Assembly (NCBI GenBank): GCA_023254175.1
Contig: JALQYJ010000115.1
Location: 1 to 52,121, forward strand
Source of the DNA: Runella sp.
GTDB lineage: Bacteria; Bacteroidota; Bacteroidia; Cytophagales; Spirosomataceae
Direction: 5' to 3'
DNA: 52,121 nt
The notes beneath the pieces were generated by a model that was not told the origin of the DNA, made no database searches, and was given only the letters and a program-made list of their open reading frames with translations. Position 1 is the first letter of the stretch. Every line of letters starts with the position of its first letter. Positions 35,112 to 43,531 of the stretch are shown piece after piece. Made by a program: the position numbers and the translations under genes.

Positions 35112-35144
35112 AACGTTAACATTTACGCTTTATCTAGCAACTTC

Positions 35145-35498
35145 ATGTCTGTATTTTTCAACCTGAAGACGCTGCCGACTTATTCCGAATCGAAGGAGAT
35201 GCCGATGTCATGTGATTCATTCGTATGTAGGTCTTGTCAAAATAAAACACGTAGAAAACACCAATGCCATCGAAGTATACGGGTTTGTGCTGGAAGCTTG
35301 GGTAAAGGTTAAGCCACCAAAGTGACGCGTGCAGCCATCGAACACCTTCAAACAAATTTTGTTGGATGCACCATCATCGCCTTTATCCACCCTAATCACC
35401 ATAGTTCACGGCAGGTATTAGAAAAAGCAGGCATGAAGCAAGTAACAACTGTCTTTGCAGGGCATGAAGAGGCAGTTGTGTTTGAGTTTATAGCCTAG
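35145..35498 (+). pseudogene. GNAT-family acetyltransferase pseudogene
   Basis: The pieces are in the right order but in different frames. Near 35160 they give QPEDAADLFRIEGDADVM-stop; from about 35230, GLVKIKHVENTNAIEVYGFV; then GKG-stop-ATKVTRAAIEHLQTNFVG and IIAFIHPNHHSSRQVLEKAG, continuing to the stop at 35496. This is the RimJ/RimL-type GNAT layout with the acetyl-CoA loop region (GKGYAT expected, Y codon now TAA) and the closing HPNHHSSRQVLEKAGM motif. A segment of about 40-50 residues is missing between the first two pieces. It lies between the decarboxylase and the converging TIGR02757 gene. Confidence 0.82.
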
Positions 35499-35502
35499 CT
35501 TT

Positions 35503-36273
35503 TTACATTTCTCCCTCTACACCCAGCCCAAACAGCGCAAAATCGTACTTGACGGGGTCGTTGGGGTCGAGTTGTTTGAGGTTCTCGGTGAGTTCTAGGG
35601 CCGTTTGCCAGTCGGTGTTAGGGCGCTGAATAAGCCCTAGCTTGCGCGCTACCCGATCTACGTGTACATCGCACGGGCATATCAATTGCGAGGGCTTCAG
35701 GGCATTCCAAAGGCCAAAATCTACTCCGTTATCGTCTTTACGTACCATCCAGCGCAAAAACATATTCAGTCGCTTACACGATGATTTTCGTACGGGAGTA
35801 GCAATGTGTTTACGGGTACGTTCTGGAAAATCTTCGAAGCTAAAAAATAACTCGTGGAAGCCTGCAAGGCTCTTTTCTACGTGAGGTGCCTCTGAGGGAA
35901 GGGCGTGTATAAAGGCTTCTTCTAACGAGTGATGATTTTGGTAAAAATGCTTAAAAAAATGAAGGAAATAGAGAGTATCAGTCGCATTAAACGTCCGATG
36001 TTTGAAGTGGAGAAAGCGTTTTAGGTCTGCCTCGGTGTGATTACGCACAAAATCATAAGGAGTGCCGTCCATGAGTTGAATCAACTCTTGGCATTTGTTG
36101 ATAATCGTTTTGCGCTGTCCCCACGCCAAAACTGCCGCCCAAAAACCCATGATTTCGATGTCTTGCAATTTCGAAAACTGATGCGGAATGCTAATGGGGT
36201 CGTTGGGGATGAAATGGGGCTGATTGTACTGAGCTACTTTTGCTTCTAGCAGCTCTACCACATAGTTGGTCAT
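35503..36273 (-). CDS. TIGR02757/DUF2400 family protein
   Basis: A 256-residue protein of a family conserved in Bacteroidota and without an established role. Landmarks are MGFWAAVLAWGQRKTI near residue 42, PSQLICPCDVHVDRVARKLGL, and the closing DPNDPVKYDFALFGLGVEG. No signal peptide is seen, so it is cytoplasmic. The CDVHVDRVARKLGL followed by an acidic-aromatic motif faintly recalls helix-hairpin-helix base-excision glycosylases, but this is only an impression. Its ATG overlaps the TAA of the 62-residue membrane protein (TAATG), so the two are translationally coupled. Confidence 0.85.
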   Translation of the reverse strand: MTNYVVELLEAKVAQYNQPHFIPNDPISIPHQFSKLQDIEIMGFWAAVLAWGQRKTIINKCQELIQLMDGTPYDFVRNHTEADLKRFLHFKHRTFNATDTLYFLHFFKHFYQNHHSLEEAFIHALPSEAPHVEKSLAGFHELFFSFEDFPERTRKHIATPVRKSSCKRLNMFLRWMVRKDDNGVDFGLWNALKPSQLICPCDVHVDRVARKLGLIQRPNTDWQTALELTENLKQLDPNDPVKYDFALFGLGVEGEM

Positions 36274-36461
36274 TAGACGCTACGACCTCCTTTCAGTACC
36301 CATACGAGCCCTTGCGAAAGCCCTGAAAAGAGGAGAAGAATACCCGTAAATATCCACGTAAAAATCGAAATGACAGGGTAAAAAATGGTAAATGCAACGC
36401 TCCAAATACGAAAGCCTAAAGAGTTTTTGATTTGTTCGCGTTCTTGGCGGCGAGAAAGCAT
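36273..36461 (-). CDS. Small membrane protein coupled to the TIGR02757 gene
   Basis: A 62-residue protein with a charged N-terminus (MLSRRQEREQIKNSLGF) and one long or two short hydrophobic segments (about 20-55, VAFTIFYPVISIFTWIFTG). It ends in a basic KGGRSV tail. I recognise no family. Overlap with the downstream start in TAATG form argues that it is really translated. It is divergent from the channel-like gene. Confidence 0.6.
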   Translation of the reverse strand: MLSRRQEREQIKNSLGFRIWSVAFTIFYPVISIFTWIFTGILLLFSGLSQGLVWVLKGGRSV

Positions 36462-36555
36462 ACTGAAAAAAATTAATCAACGAGATAATACACAAAGTTA
36501 GTGCTTTGCTTTGGGGAATAAAAATACTATTTTTCGGCAGAACCTTATAGAAACT

Positions 36556-36909
36556 ATGTTTGAACACCAAAGTCAAAAAGTCATTTCTCAACCTCGTTTT
36601 CAACGGCGAGTTGTTAAATATGCTGCCGTAGCCGTAGGGATGATTGGAATTTCGTGGTTGATTGGGGCATTAGGCTATCGTTACCTTACCAAGCCGTACA
36701 TGGGTTGGGTGGATTCGTTTTACAATGCGGCTATGATTTTGGGAGGCATGGGACCCGTTGATACTCTTCATTCGGACGTAGCTAAAATTTTTGCTTCTTT
36801 CTACGCACTTTTTAGCGGAATTACTTTTTTATCTGCAACGTCAGTTCTATTCGCACCTTTTATTCATCGTTTTTTACACGTTTTACACGTTGATTCGAAA
36901 GACAAATAA
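36556..36909 (+). CDS. Small two-helix membrane protein with a channel-like loop
   Basis: The protein is 117 residues from the ATG at 36556; a TTG 15 codons upstream is less likely. There are two transmembrane helices (about 22-45, VKYAAVAVGMIGISWLIGALG, and about 80-105, FASFYALFSGITFLSATSVLF). Between them, WVDSFYNAAMILGGMGPVDT resembles the pore helix and filter of potassium channels of the two-transmembrane type (SFYxAxxxLxTxGxGD), but the filter reads GGMGP instead of GYGD. It could be a channel relative that has lost potassium selectivity or an unrelated small membrane protein. The C-terminus is basic and histidine-rich (HRFLHVLHVD). Confidence 0.7.
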   Translation: MFEHQSQKVISQPRFQRRVVKYAAVAVGMIGISWLIGALGYRYLTKPYMGWVDSFYNAAMILGGMGPVDTLHSDVAKIFASFYALFSGITFLSATSVLFAPFIHRFLHVLHVDSKDK

Positions 36910-36921
36910 CCAACCGAATAC

Positions 36922-37695
36922 CTACTTTTTGTACACCCTCACGTAATCCACCAAGAATATGTCGGGGTAAACGGTATATTGTAAATCTTTCTTTTCAGAA
37001 GGCAGTTCCATGCTTAAAATAAGGTATTCTTCGATGCGTGAAATGCCGATCGTGACTTCATAAAACTTGTATCCATCAATAAAAAAGGTGTATTTGTCGG
37101 GCGTCCATTCCAACGCAAAAGTATGAAATCCTTCACTCACTCCTTTGAGGTAACTTTGCATTCCGCGCGTGCTTTTTTGGTTGGGTCCATACGCCCAATG
37201 CACGTTGTGGGAGACAATATCCAAACCCAGTTTTTTGAAAAACTCAAAAATATCTATTTCAGCTCCATAAACAGCTGGGTCTTCGCCCTTAGATATATCA
37301 GGCGACTGAATCCAGAACGCTGCCCACACGCCTGGCGATTTTTGCAACTGCGCCCGGCATTCAAAATATCCGTATTTGGTCATCAGTTTCCCCTGAGTAC
37401 CCACCGCACCAATCAGAATGCTATCTCCTTTTTGGATAGCGTGCAATTTCAGAAATCCGTCTTTGACTTCTACTGCTTCGGGCGACACATAACCTAAGGC
37501 GCGTGGCCCCACTCCCCTTACCGCCCATTTTTTAGCATCCAGTTGATTACCGTCAAAATTATCTTCCCAAAACAAGGAATATCCCAGTTTTTCGGGCGTA
37601 AACTGCTCTTGCGACATCGGTGGCTGGGCGGGACGCTGGGCAAAAACACTACCTACCGATAAAACACCAAGTAGAACACAGGCAAATATTTTCAT
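36922..37695 (-). CDS. Secreted GH16 family endo-glycosidase
   Basis: A 257-residue beta-jelly-roll enzyme with a signal peptide ending SVFAQ (residue 20). The ExDxxE catalytic motif is present as AEIDIFE (nucleophile and acid/base glutamates), with flanking conserved parts YFECRAQLQKSPGVWAAFW, HNVHWAYG and FALEWTPDKYTFFIDG. GH16 enzymes cut beta-1,3/1,4-glucans or sulfated galactans such as porphyran, agar and carrageenan. It is the last gene of the sulfatase/rhamnosidase locus (12 nt after GH78), so a sulfated algal or bacterial matrix polysaccharide is more likely than plain laminarin. Confidence 0.9.
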   Translation of the reverse strand: MKIFACVLLGVLSVGSVFAQRPAQPPMSQEQFTPEKLGYSLFWEDNFDGNQLDAKKWAVRGVGPRALGYVSPEAVEVKDGFLKLHAIQKGDSILIGAVGTQGKLMTKYGYFECRAQLQKSPGVWAAFWIQSPDISKGEDPAVYGAEIDIFEFFKKLGLDIVSHNVHWAYGPNQKSTRGMQSYLKGVSEGFHTFALEWTPDKYTFFIDGYKFYEVTIGISRIEEYLILSMELPSEKKDLQYTVYPDIFLVDYVRVYKK

Positions 37696-37707
37696 AGAAA
37701 GAAGCGT

Positions 37708-40551
37708 TTAAAACCCTGACAAAGCTGATTTTTTGTAACTCAACACGTATTTTCCTGAACCTACCGTCACCGTATTTTGCTCACGGCGATTAATCCACTT
37801 GGGCTTCACAGTAGAGGCTACGAGCGCTTTTCCGTTGAAAGTAATGTTGTTGGTTGGCGTTGGTGGTAAACAAACCGTTGCCGTGGTGTTGACAGGCACT
37901 TCAATAGTCATCGTAATCAGGTCACCCTTTTTCTGCCAAGCAGAAGTGATTGTACCAAAAACCGAACGGTACGAAGCTTTCAGCGAATTGATAGTGACGT
38001 TCATCGGTTCGGGCTGAATGAGGAACGTTTTAAACCCGGGCGACGTCTCTTTAATCCCCGCCATGTTTTCAAACATCCATTCGCAAATAGAGCCAAACGC
38101 ATAGTGGTTAAATGAGTTCATTCCTGCGGGAAAACCGCCTTCTTTGGTGAAACTGTTCCAACGTTCCCAAATCGTATTGGCACCGTTTTGAATCTCAAAA
38201 CCCCAAGACGGATATTCTTTTTGGAACAACAATTTATAGGCCGTTTCGCTATAACCCGTGTTTGAAAGTACGGGCAACATAGGCCGAACGCCCAAAAAGC
38301 CCGTAGTGAGTTTATTACCGTTTTTGACCACCAATTCATTCAGCCATCTGGCCGCTTTGAGGGTGTGGGTACTGTCCAGAAGGCTCATGAAAATCGCGTT
38401 GGCATAGGCCGTTTGGGTATGTCCCTCAAACCCTTGCTCCCCGTCAATATAGCCACGACCATCGCCGTAAGCAGCGGCATTACAAATAAACCTTCCTTCG
38501 GCATTGGTGTAATGTTTGAGAAAAGCCGCTTTCACCTTGGCATTTATGTCTTTAAAATAGCTTGCTTCTTTTTCGTTGCCAATGGCCATGGCCATTTCTT
38601 GCATTAATTGGGCGGAGTACGCGTAATACATCGTGGCCAGCATATCGGGCGGCGTTTTTTTGCCTACACTCAACCAGTCTCCAAAACCACCTTTAGGATC
38701 AACTTCGGCAAAGGCTGTTTCCTTGAACACGTACTCACCTTTGCTTTTTGTTTCTAGAAACTGCATGAATTTCTTCATTTCTAACCAGTGCGCTTTGATG
38801 ATTCGGATATCGCCATAGGAACGAAAAATTTGGTACGGATAGACAATCCCCGCCTCCATCCATCCGGGTGAATAGGTATCGGTTTTACGAACCGACGGCG
38901 CAGGTGCGTACAGCGGATAGGCTCCGTTGGGAAGTTGGGCATCGTTGAGATCTAATACCCATTTGGTCCCAAAAGCCGCAATGTCGTTGTTGAGCGTGGC
39001 ACTTTTTACGTACGCTTGAGCATCGCCCGTCCAACCCAAACGCTCATCGCGCTGGGGACAGTCGGTCGGAACTTCCAGATAATTAGATTGTTGTGTCCAA
39101 ATAATATTGTGATATAATTGATTAACAAAAGCATTGTCCGTTTTAAAAGTCCCTGCTTTTGGGGTAGCCGACGACAGTACAAGGCCCAAAATATCCTGCA
39201 TTCCGAGGCCATTTTGTAGCCCTTCGATTTGTACATACTGAAAACCATGGTACGTAAAACGGGGTTCGTAGATTTCGCCGTTGGGGTCGCCTTTGGCAAT
39301 GTACAAATCCGTCCCGCGTGCCTTTCGGAGATTTTCGGTCATGAGTTTGCCGTCGGGATACAGCATTTCTCCAAACCGAAAAAGAATCGAATCACCTTTG
39401 GCGGCCTTGAAACGCACCTTGATGATGCCCGCAAAGTTTTGCCCCATGTCAATCAAATACGCTTTTGTGCCAATCTGTTTGATATTTTTGGGGGTAAGTC
39501 GGGCTACTTCTCGTACAGGGTCACCTGGGTAGGCTTGAATTAGGCGTTCGGCTTTCTCCGAAACTATAATGACTTTTTTCCAAGCAGTCTCATTGTAACC
39601 CGTTTGATTCCAGCCCGTTAGTTCTTTGTTGGCATCATACACTTCACCGTTCAGAATATCTGACTCTATGATGGGGCCATAGTTGGCCTTCCACGTATTA
39701 TCAGTCGCAATCGTTTCTTGTTGGCCATTGGTGTATTCAATTTCCAACTGTGCTTTCAGAGCGGGCACCTCCCCGTAAAAGTTTTTGACAACGGGATTTC
39801 CCACCAACAACGCATACCCCAAATAGCCCGCATACCAGCCATACGAAAGGATAGAACCTAGTGCATTTTTGCCAAGTTTTAGGTCTTTACTTACGTCAAA
39901 TGTTTGGTAATAAAGGCGTTTGTTGTAATCGGTCCAGCCTGGAGTCAGGTAATCATTCCCGATTTTTCGACCGTTAATTTGAAATTCGTATAACCCAAGC
40001 GCCGTCACGTACAATCGTGCTTTTTTGATGGGGCCTTTTACGTCAATTTCTTTGCGAAGAAACGGAGCGGGCGGCAGGTGGTATTCTTTTCCCTTTCCTA
40101 AATGGTTCAGATTAAGCCCGATAAAACTGGCTTTCCAATCGCTTTTTTGTAACAAACCCATTTCCCACCTAGCAGGGTCGCTCCATGAACCAGGTACATT
40201 TTTTTTATCCCAACTCCTTACTTTCCAATAGCAGATTTGGCGCGATTCCAGCGGTTTACCCGCGTATTCAATTTGGGAAGTAGCGTCACTTGTCACTTTT
40301 TTACTATCCCACAAGTCTGCTTTCCCTTCTTCCAACAGCGCCACCGAAGTCGCCACCAAGATTTGATACCCTGTTTGGTATTGACTATTGACCGCTGAAG
40401 CCAACTCCCAGCTCAAACGCGGCTGGGGCACGTCTGTCACGGGATTGTTTTTGTATTCGCACCGTAAATAAACGGCCTTGAGGTCGCTTTGTGCGTACAC
40501 GCTGATACCCAACAGCAGGGCAGCTACCAAGAAAAAAAATCGTTGAAACAT
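37708..40551 (-). CDS. Secreted GH78 alpha-L-rhamnosidase
   Basis: The protein is 947 residues from the ATG at 40551; a TTG three codons upstream is not preferred. A signal peptide ends VYAQ near residue 20. Fibronectin-like and beta-sandwich N-terminal domains are followed by the (alpha/alpha)6 catalytic domain (about 480-830) with the GH78 signature TDCPQRDERLGWTGDAQAY. A C-terminal beta domain begins around GMNSFNHYAFGSICEWMF. The enzyme releases terminal alpha-L-rhamnose by an inverting mechanism. It stands between the sulfatases and GH16 in a minus-strand locus under SusC/SusD and sigma/anti-sigma control. Confidence 0.95.
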   Translation of the reverse strand: MFQRFFFLVAALLLGISVYAQSDLKAVYLRCEYKNNPVTDVPQPRLSWELASAVNSQYQTGYQILVATSVALLEEGKADLWDSKKVTSDATSQIEYAGKPLESRQICYWKVRSWDKKNVPGSWSDPARWEMGLLQKSDWKASFIGLNLNHLGKGKEYHLPPAPFLRKEIDVKGPIKKARLYVTALGLYEFQINGRKIGNDYLTPGWTDYNKRLYYQTFDVSKDLKLGKNALGSILSYGWYAGYLGYALLVGNPVVKNFYGEVPALKAQLEIEYTNGQQETIATDNTWKANYGPIIESDILNGEVYDANKELTGWNQTGYNETAWKKVIIVSEKAERLIQAYPGDPVREVARLTPKNIKQIGTKAYLIDMGQNFAGIIKVRFKAAKGDSILFRFGEMLYPDGKLMTENLRKARGTDLYIAKGDPNGEIYEPRFTYHGFQYVQIEGLQNGLGMQDILGLVLSSATPKAGTFKTDNAFVNQLYHNIIWTQQSNYLEVPTDCPQRDERLGWTGDAQAYVKSATLNNDIAAFGTKWVLDLNDAQLPNGAYPLYAPAPSVRKTDTYSPGWMEAGIVYPYQIFRSYGDIRIIKAHWLEMKKFMQFLETKSKGEYVFKETAFAEVDPKGGFGDWLSVGKKTPPDMLATMYYAYSAQLMQEMAMAIGNEKEASYFKDINAKVKAAFLKHYTNAEGRFICNAAAYGDGRGYIDGEQGFEGHTQTAYANAIFMSLLDSTHTLKAARWLNELVVKNGNKLTTGFLGVRPMLPVLSNTGYSETAYKLLFQKEYPSWGFEIQNGANTIWERWNSFTKEGGFPAGMNSFNHYAFGSICEWMFENMAGIKETSPGFKTFLIQPEPMNVTINSLKASYRSVFGTITSAWQKKGDLITMTIEVPVNTTATVCLPPTPTNNITFNGKALVASTVKPKWINRREQNTVTVGSGKYVLSYKKSALSGF

Positions 40552-40628
40552 ATCAATCAAGGTTTGTCACTAATACTACAGGCAAAGTTGAAAGAAATAC
40601 TACCCTTCACTACCCTACCCATCGGTTA

Positions 40629-42023
40629 TCAACGCACTTTTTGTTTCCAAGTTTGGTACTGAGTGCGCATGGTTTCGAGTTGAGAAAGGTAGTTTACGTC
40701 CTTAGCCCGATTAATTTTCTCGTCGGGGTCGTTGCGAAGGTCGTACAGTTCTTCGTAATTGTGCTCAATGTACTTCATGTATTTCAGGTCGTTACGTACT
40801 ACCCCTTCCACCTTGGGCAAACGAGGCGAACCCAGAAATGTATGCTCGTAGAAAAAGGCGTTTCGGGCGAGTTGTTTTGGCTTTGTCACAAGTTTCGCTA
40901 AGTTGACACCTTGCATTTCCGCAGGCACCTGAACTCCAGCCAATTGCAAAATCGTTGGGGCAATGTCGATATTAAGCGCTAATTGGTTGGAGACTTTTTT
41001 GCGAAGCTGAGGAGTACGCGGGTCGTACATAATGAGCGGTACCCGAATCGACTCTTCGTGGCCAAACCATTTTCCCGACAAGCCATATTCCCCCAAATAA
41101 TAGCCATTATCGCCCATAAAGATAATCACGGTATTAGAAGCCAAGCCTTTGTCTTGCAAGGTTTTCATCATGTTTCCAACGACTTCGTCCACGCCGCTAA
41201 TCAAACGATAATACTGTCGTACGCTTTCTTGGTACATTCGGTTTCCGTCAAACTGAAAGTACCAGCGCTCGCGGGCGATGTTTTTATCGGTTCGGAAAAA
41301 ATCGGGGAACGATTGCCAGTACTTTGGGTTAGCTTTTTCGGGTTCAGGAATTGAATCGTTGGCGTACATTGGCTTATAGCGCTCTTGAACGATGAACGGG
41401 CGCGGGTCGCCGTCCTGAATGTGCGGTGCTTTGAAACTTACCGACAGGCAAAACGGGGCATCGGTTTGGGTTTGTGACAAAAACTGTTGAATATCGTTGT
41501 TGACTTTATCAGTATGATGAATAAAATTGCCTTGTGCGTCCTTCATTTCGTAATCAGGCTGTGGTTTTTCCGAACCCGCCCAAAAATCGAAGACATTGCT
41601 GGGCTGTGCTTTGGGTTCCCCAACGCCGTATTTGCCAATAAAACCGATTTGATACCCTGCCTTTTTCAACAACAGCGGATAAGTCTTGGCCAAAGCAGCG
41701 GGCTTAAAACTGGTATTAAAATCCTCGATTTTGTGCCGTGACATATATTGCCCGCTCAAAATACTCGCTCGACTCACGCAGCAAATCGCTGTCGTAACAT
41801 ACGCCTTTTTGAAAAGAACGCCGCGCGCGGCAAGCTGGTCTAAATGTGGTGTTTTAATAATTGGATTTCCCATCGCCCCCAAGGAGTTCCATCGGTGGTC
41901 GTCGGTGAGGAGAAATATGATATTGGGCTTTTGGGTAATACTATGAGGGCTTTGGATAAACGCCCCTAACGCACTTGTAAGTAAAACGGCAATTATTACC
42001 GTGAAGGGTGTATGACGATTCAT
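40629..42023 (-). CDS. Exported sulfatase, Cys type
   Basis: The protein is 464 residues from the ATG at 42023; the open frame extends 25 codons upstream into the end of the next gene but lacks a signal there. The N-terminal hydrophobic segment TPFTVIIAVLLTSALGAF exports it. The S1 family motif is AICCVSRASILSGQY: C81, four residues before R85, is the cysteine to be converted to formylglycine. Metal ligands are in IIFLLTDDHRW and FMGDNGYYLGEYG. It should remove sulfate esters from a glycan. The sulfatase-maturing enzyme it needs is not in the window. It is preceded by a second sulfatase in the same operon (49-nt gap). Confidence 0.92.
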   Translation of the reverse strand: MNRHTPFTVIIAVLLTSALGAFIQSPHSITQKPNIIFLLTDDHRWNSLGAMGNPIIKTPHLDQLAARGVLFKKAYVTTAICCVSRASILSGQYMSRHKIEDFNTSFKPAALAKTYPLLLKKAGYQIGFIGKYGVGEPKAQPSNVFDFWAGSEKPQPDYEMKDAQGNFIHHTDKVNNDIQQFLSQTQTDAPFCLSVSFKAPHIQDGDPRPFIVQERYKPMYANDSIPEPEKANPKYWQSFPDFFRTDKNIARERWYFQFDGNRMYQESVRQYYRLISGVDEVVGNMMKTLQDKGLASNTVIIFMGDNGYYLGEYGLSGKWFGHEESIRVPLIMYDPRTPQLRKKVSNQLALNIDIAPTILQLAGVQVPAEMQGVNLAKLVTKPKQLARNAFFYEHTFLGSPRLPKVEGVVRNDLKYMKYIEHNYEELYDLRNDPDEKINRAKDVNYLSQLETMRTQYQTWKQKVR

Positions 42024-42072
42024 GCTCCAGCAATATAAAATGGTATAACAAAAAGACGTTGGAAGAAGCGAA

Positions 42073-43530
42073 TTACTCCACGATGGGTTTGCCTTCATAG
42101 TTTATTTTGATATATGGAACTGTTTCAGTAGCATCAACCACGTAATTCCACCGTTTAACATACTCCATACCAGGCAAAAATTCATCTTTACGCCGTTTGA
42201 GCTCCTTTTTCAGGTCGTTATCTAGCCGACGCTGAATACGCTCTGCTTGTGGCTTACCAACGAGATTGTTTAACTGAAGTGGGTCGTTGAGGTTATCAAA
42301 AAGCAACCAAGGGCCGCCAAGGTCACGAGTATAGGTATATTGATGCGTTACAATTCCTCGAAACTCTTTTCCTCCTACACGCCGAGCCCATTGTCCAAAA
42401 GGCTGCACGCATGAGATAAGGGTGTGTTTAGTATTATCTTTTTTTGAACCTTTTAAAATACCCGACAAGTCTCTACCCTCTACCGAAGCAGGAATAGGTA
42501 ACCCACACAGTGATAGGAGGGTTGGCATAATATCAGGTGTGTTTAGCAGAACATCCGAAGTTCGCCCATTTTTCCCAAACAGTTGAGGAAAGTGAAGTAA
42601 AAAAGGCACCCTTATACTCTCTTCGTAAGGCTGTTGCTTATTCCATGACCCGTGTGCACCCAATAAGTCGCCGTGGTCCGAAGAAAATACGACTATGGTA
42701 TTTTCTTCGATGCCTAACTCTTTGAGTGTTTGCCATATTTTCCCGATGCAATCATCTATCGCCGCAATGTGCGCATAGTACCCTTTTAAATCTTTGGCCA
42801 CTTTTTCTCTTTTATCAACTGGAACATTGTCGTTGATATGAATCTCTTTATCCTCAAACATTTTTCGGTATTTCTCAGGAGCCGTTTGATAAGGGTCATG
42901 TGGACTCCCAATTGAAATAAACATCAAGAATGGGTTTGACTCTTTAGCTTTAGCAGTCATATATGTACATACATCTTCCGTTTGGGCAATTACGTCATAC
43001 CCTTTCCAAAAAAGTTTTTTGTTAGAATCTCCCGCGTAATAAGCTGAATTGTTATAATCATGTGTACATTCTAATGCTTTCCAGTACCCAAAGCCCTGTT
43101 GCCTTGTTGGAGGAATATAGGTATTACGCCCATGTCCATCAAGATGCCATTTACCAACGTAGCCAGTACTATATCCGTTGCTTTTACAGACTTTAGCAAA
43201 CGTTACTTTATTTGTATCTAGCAAAACATCATTCATAAAAAGCCCATGAGTTAATGGATATTGTCCCGTCATAAGCGAAGCTCGATGAGGAGTACAAACG
43301 GGCATTCCCGAAACCGCATTTCGAACATTTATACTTTCAGAAGCCAAGCAGTTTAGGTTAGGGCAAACAACGTTTTTGTCGCCAGCATACCCCGTTGCCT
43401 GTGCCCGCCACTGATCGACCAAAATGTAAAGAATGTTAGGTTTGGGCGAACGATTTTGGGCAATAAGTACTGTTGGCACTAAACTTCCCATCAATAGCCA
43501 TACACATAATTGTCTCAATAAATATTTCAT
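42073..43530 (-). CDS. Exported sulfatase, Cys type, second copy
   Basis: A 485-residue S1 sulfatase with a signal peptide ending VLIAQ (residue 25). The modification motif is VCTPHRASLMTGQYPLTHG with C79 as formylglycine precursor. Metal site residues are in NILYILVDQWR and VFSSDHGDLLGAHG. The DQWR/CTPHR pattern differs from the neighbouring sulfatase, so they probably attack different sulfate positions. It starts one base after the SusD stop, so it is tightly coupled to the transport genes. Confidence 0.93.
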   Translation of the reverse strand: MKYLLRQLCVWLLMGSLVPTVLIAQNRSPKPNILYILVDQWRAQATGYAGDKNVVCPNLNCLASESINVRNAVSGMPVCTPHRASLMTGQYPLTHGLFMNDVLLDTNKVTFAKVCKSNGYSTGYVGKWHLDGHGRNTYIPPTRQQGFGYWKALECTHDYNNSAYYAGDSNKKLFWKGYDVIAQTEDVCTYMTAKAKESNPFLMFISIGSPHDPYQTAPEKYRKMFEDKEIHINDNVPVDKREKVAKDLKGYYAHIAAIDDCIGKIWQTLKELGIEENTIVVFSSDHGDLLGAHGSWNKQQPYEESIRVPFLLHFPQLFGKNGRTSDVLLNTPDIMPTLLSLCGLPIPASVEGRDLSGILKGSKKDNTKHTLISCVQPFGQWARRVGGKEFRGIVTHQYTYTRDLGGPWLLFDNLNDPLQLNNLVGKPQAERIQRRLDNDLKKELKRRKDEFLPGMEYVKRWNYVVDATETVPYIKINYEGKPIVE

Positions 43531-43531
43531 G

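Noticed and set aside
35158-35402. Two overlapping minus-strand frames of 61-65 codons
   Set aside because: They are antisense to the GNAT pseudogene, whose motifs are clear on the plus strand.
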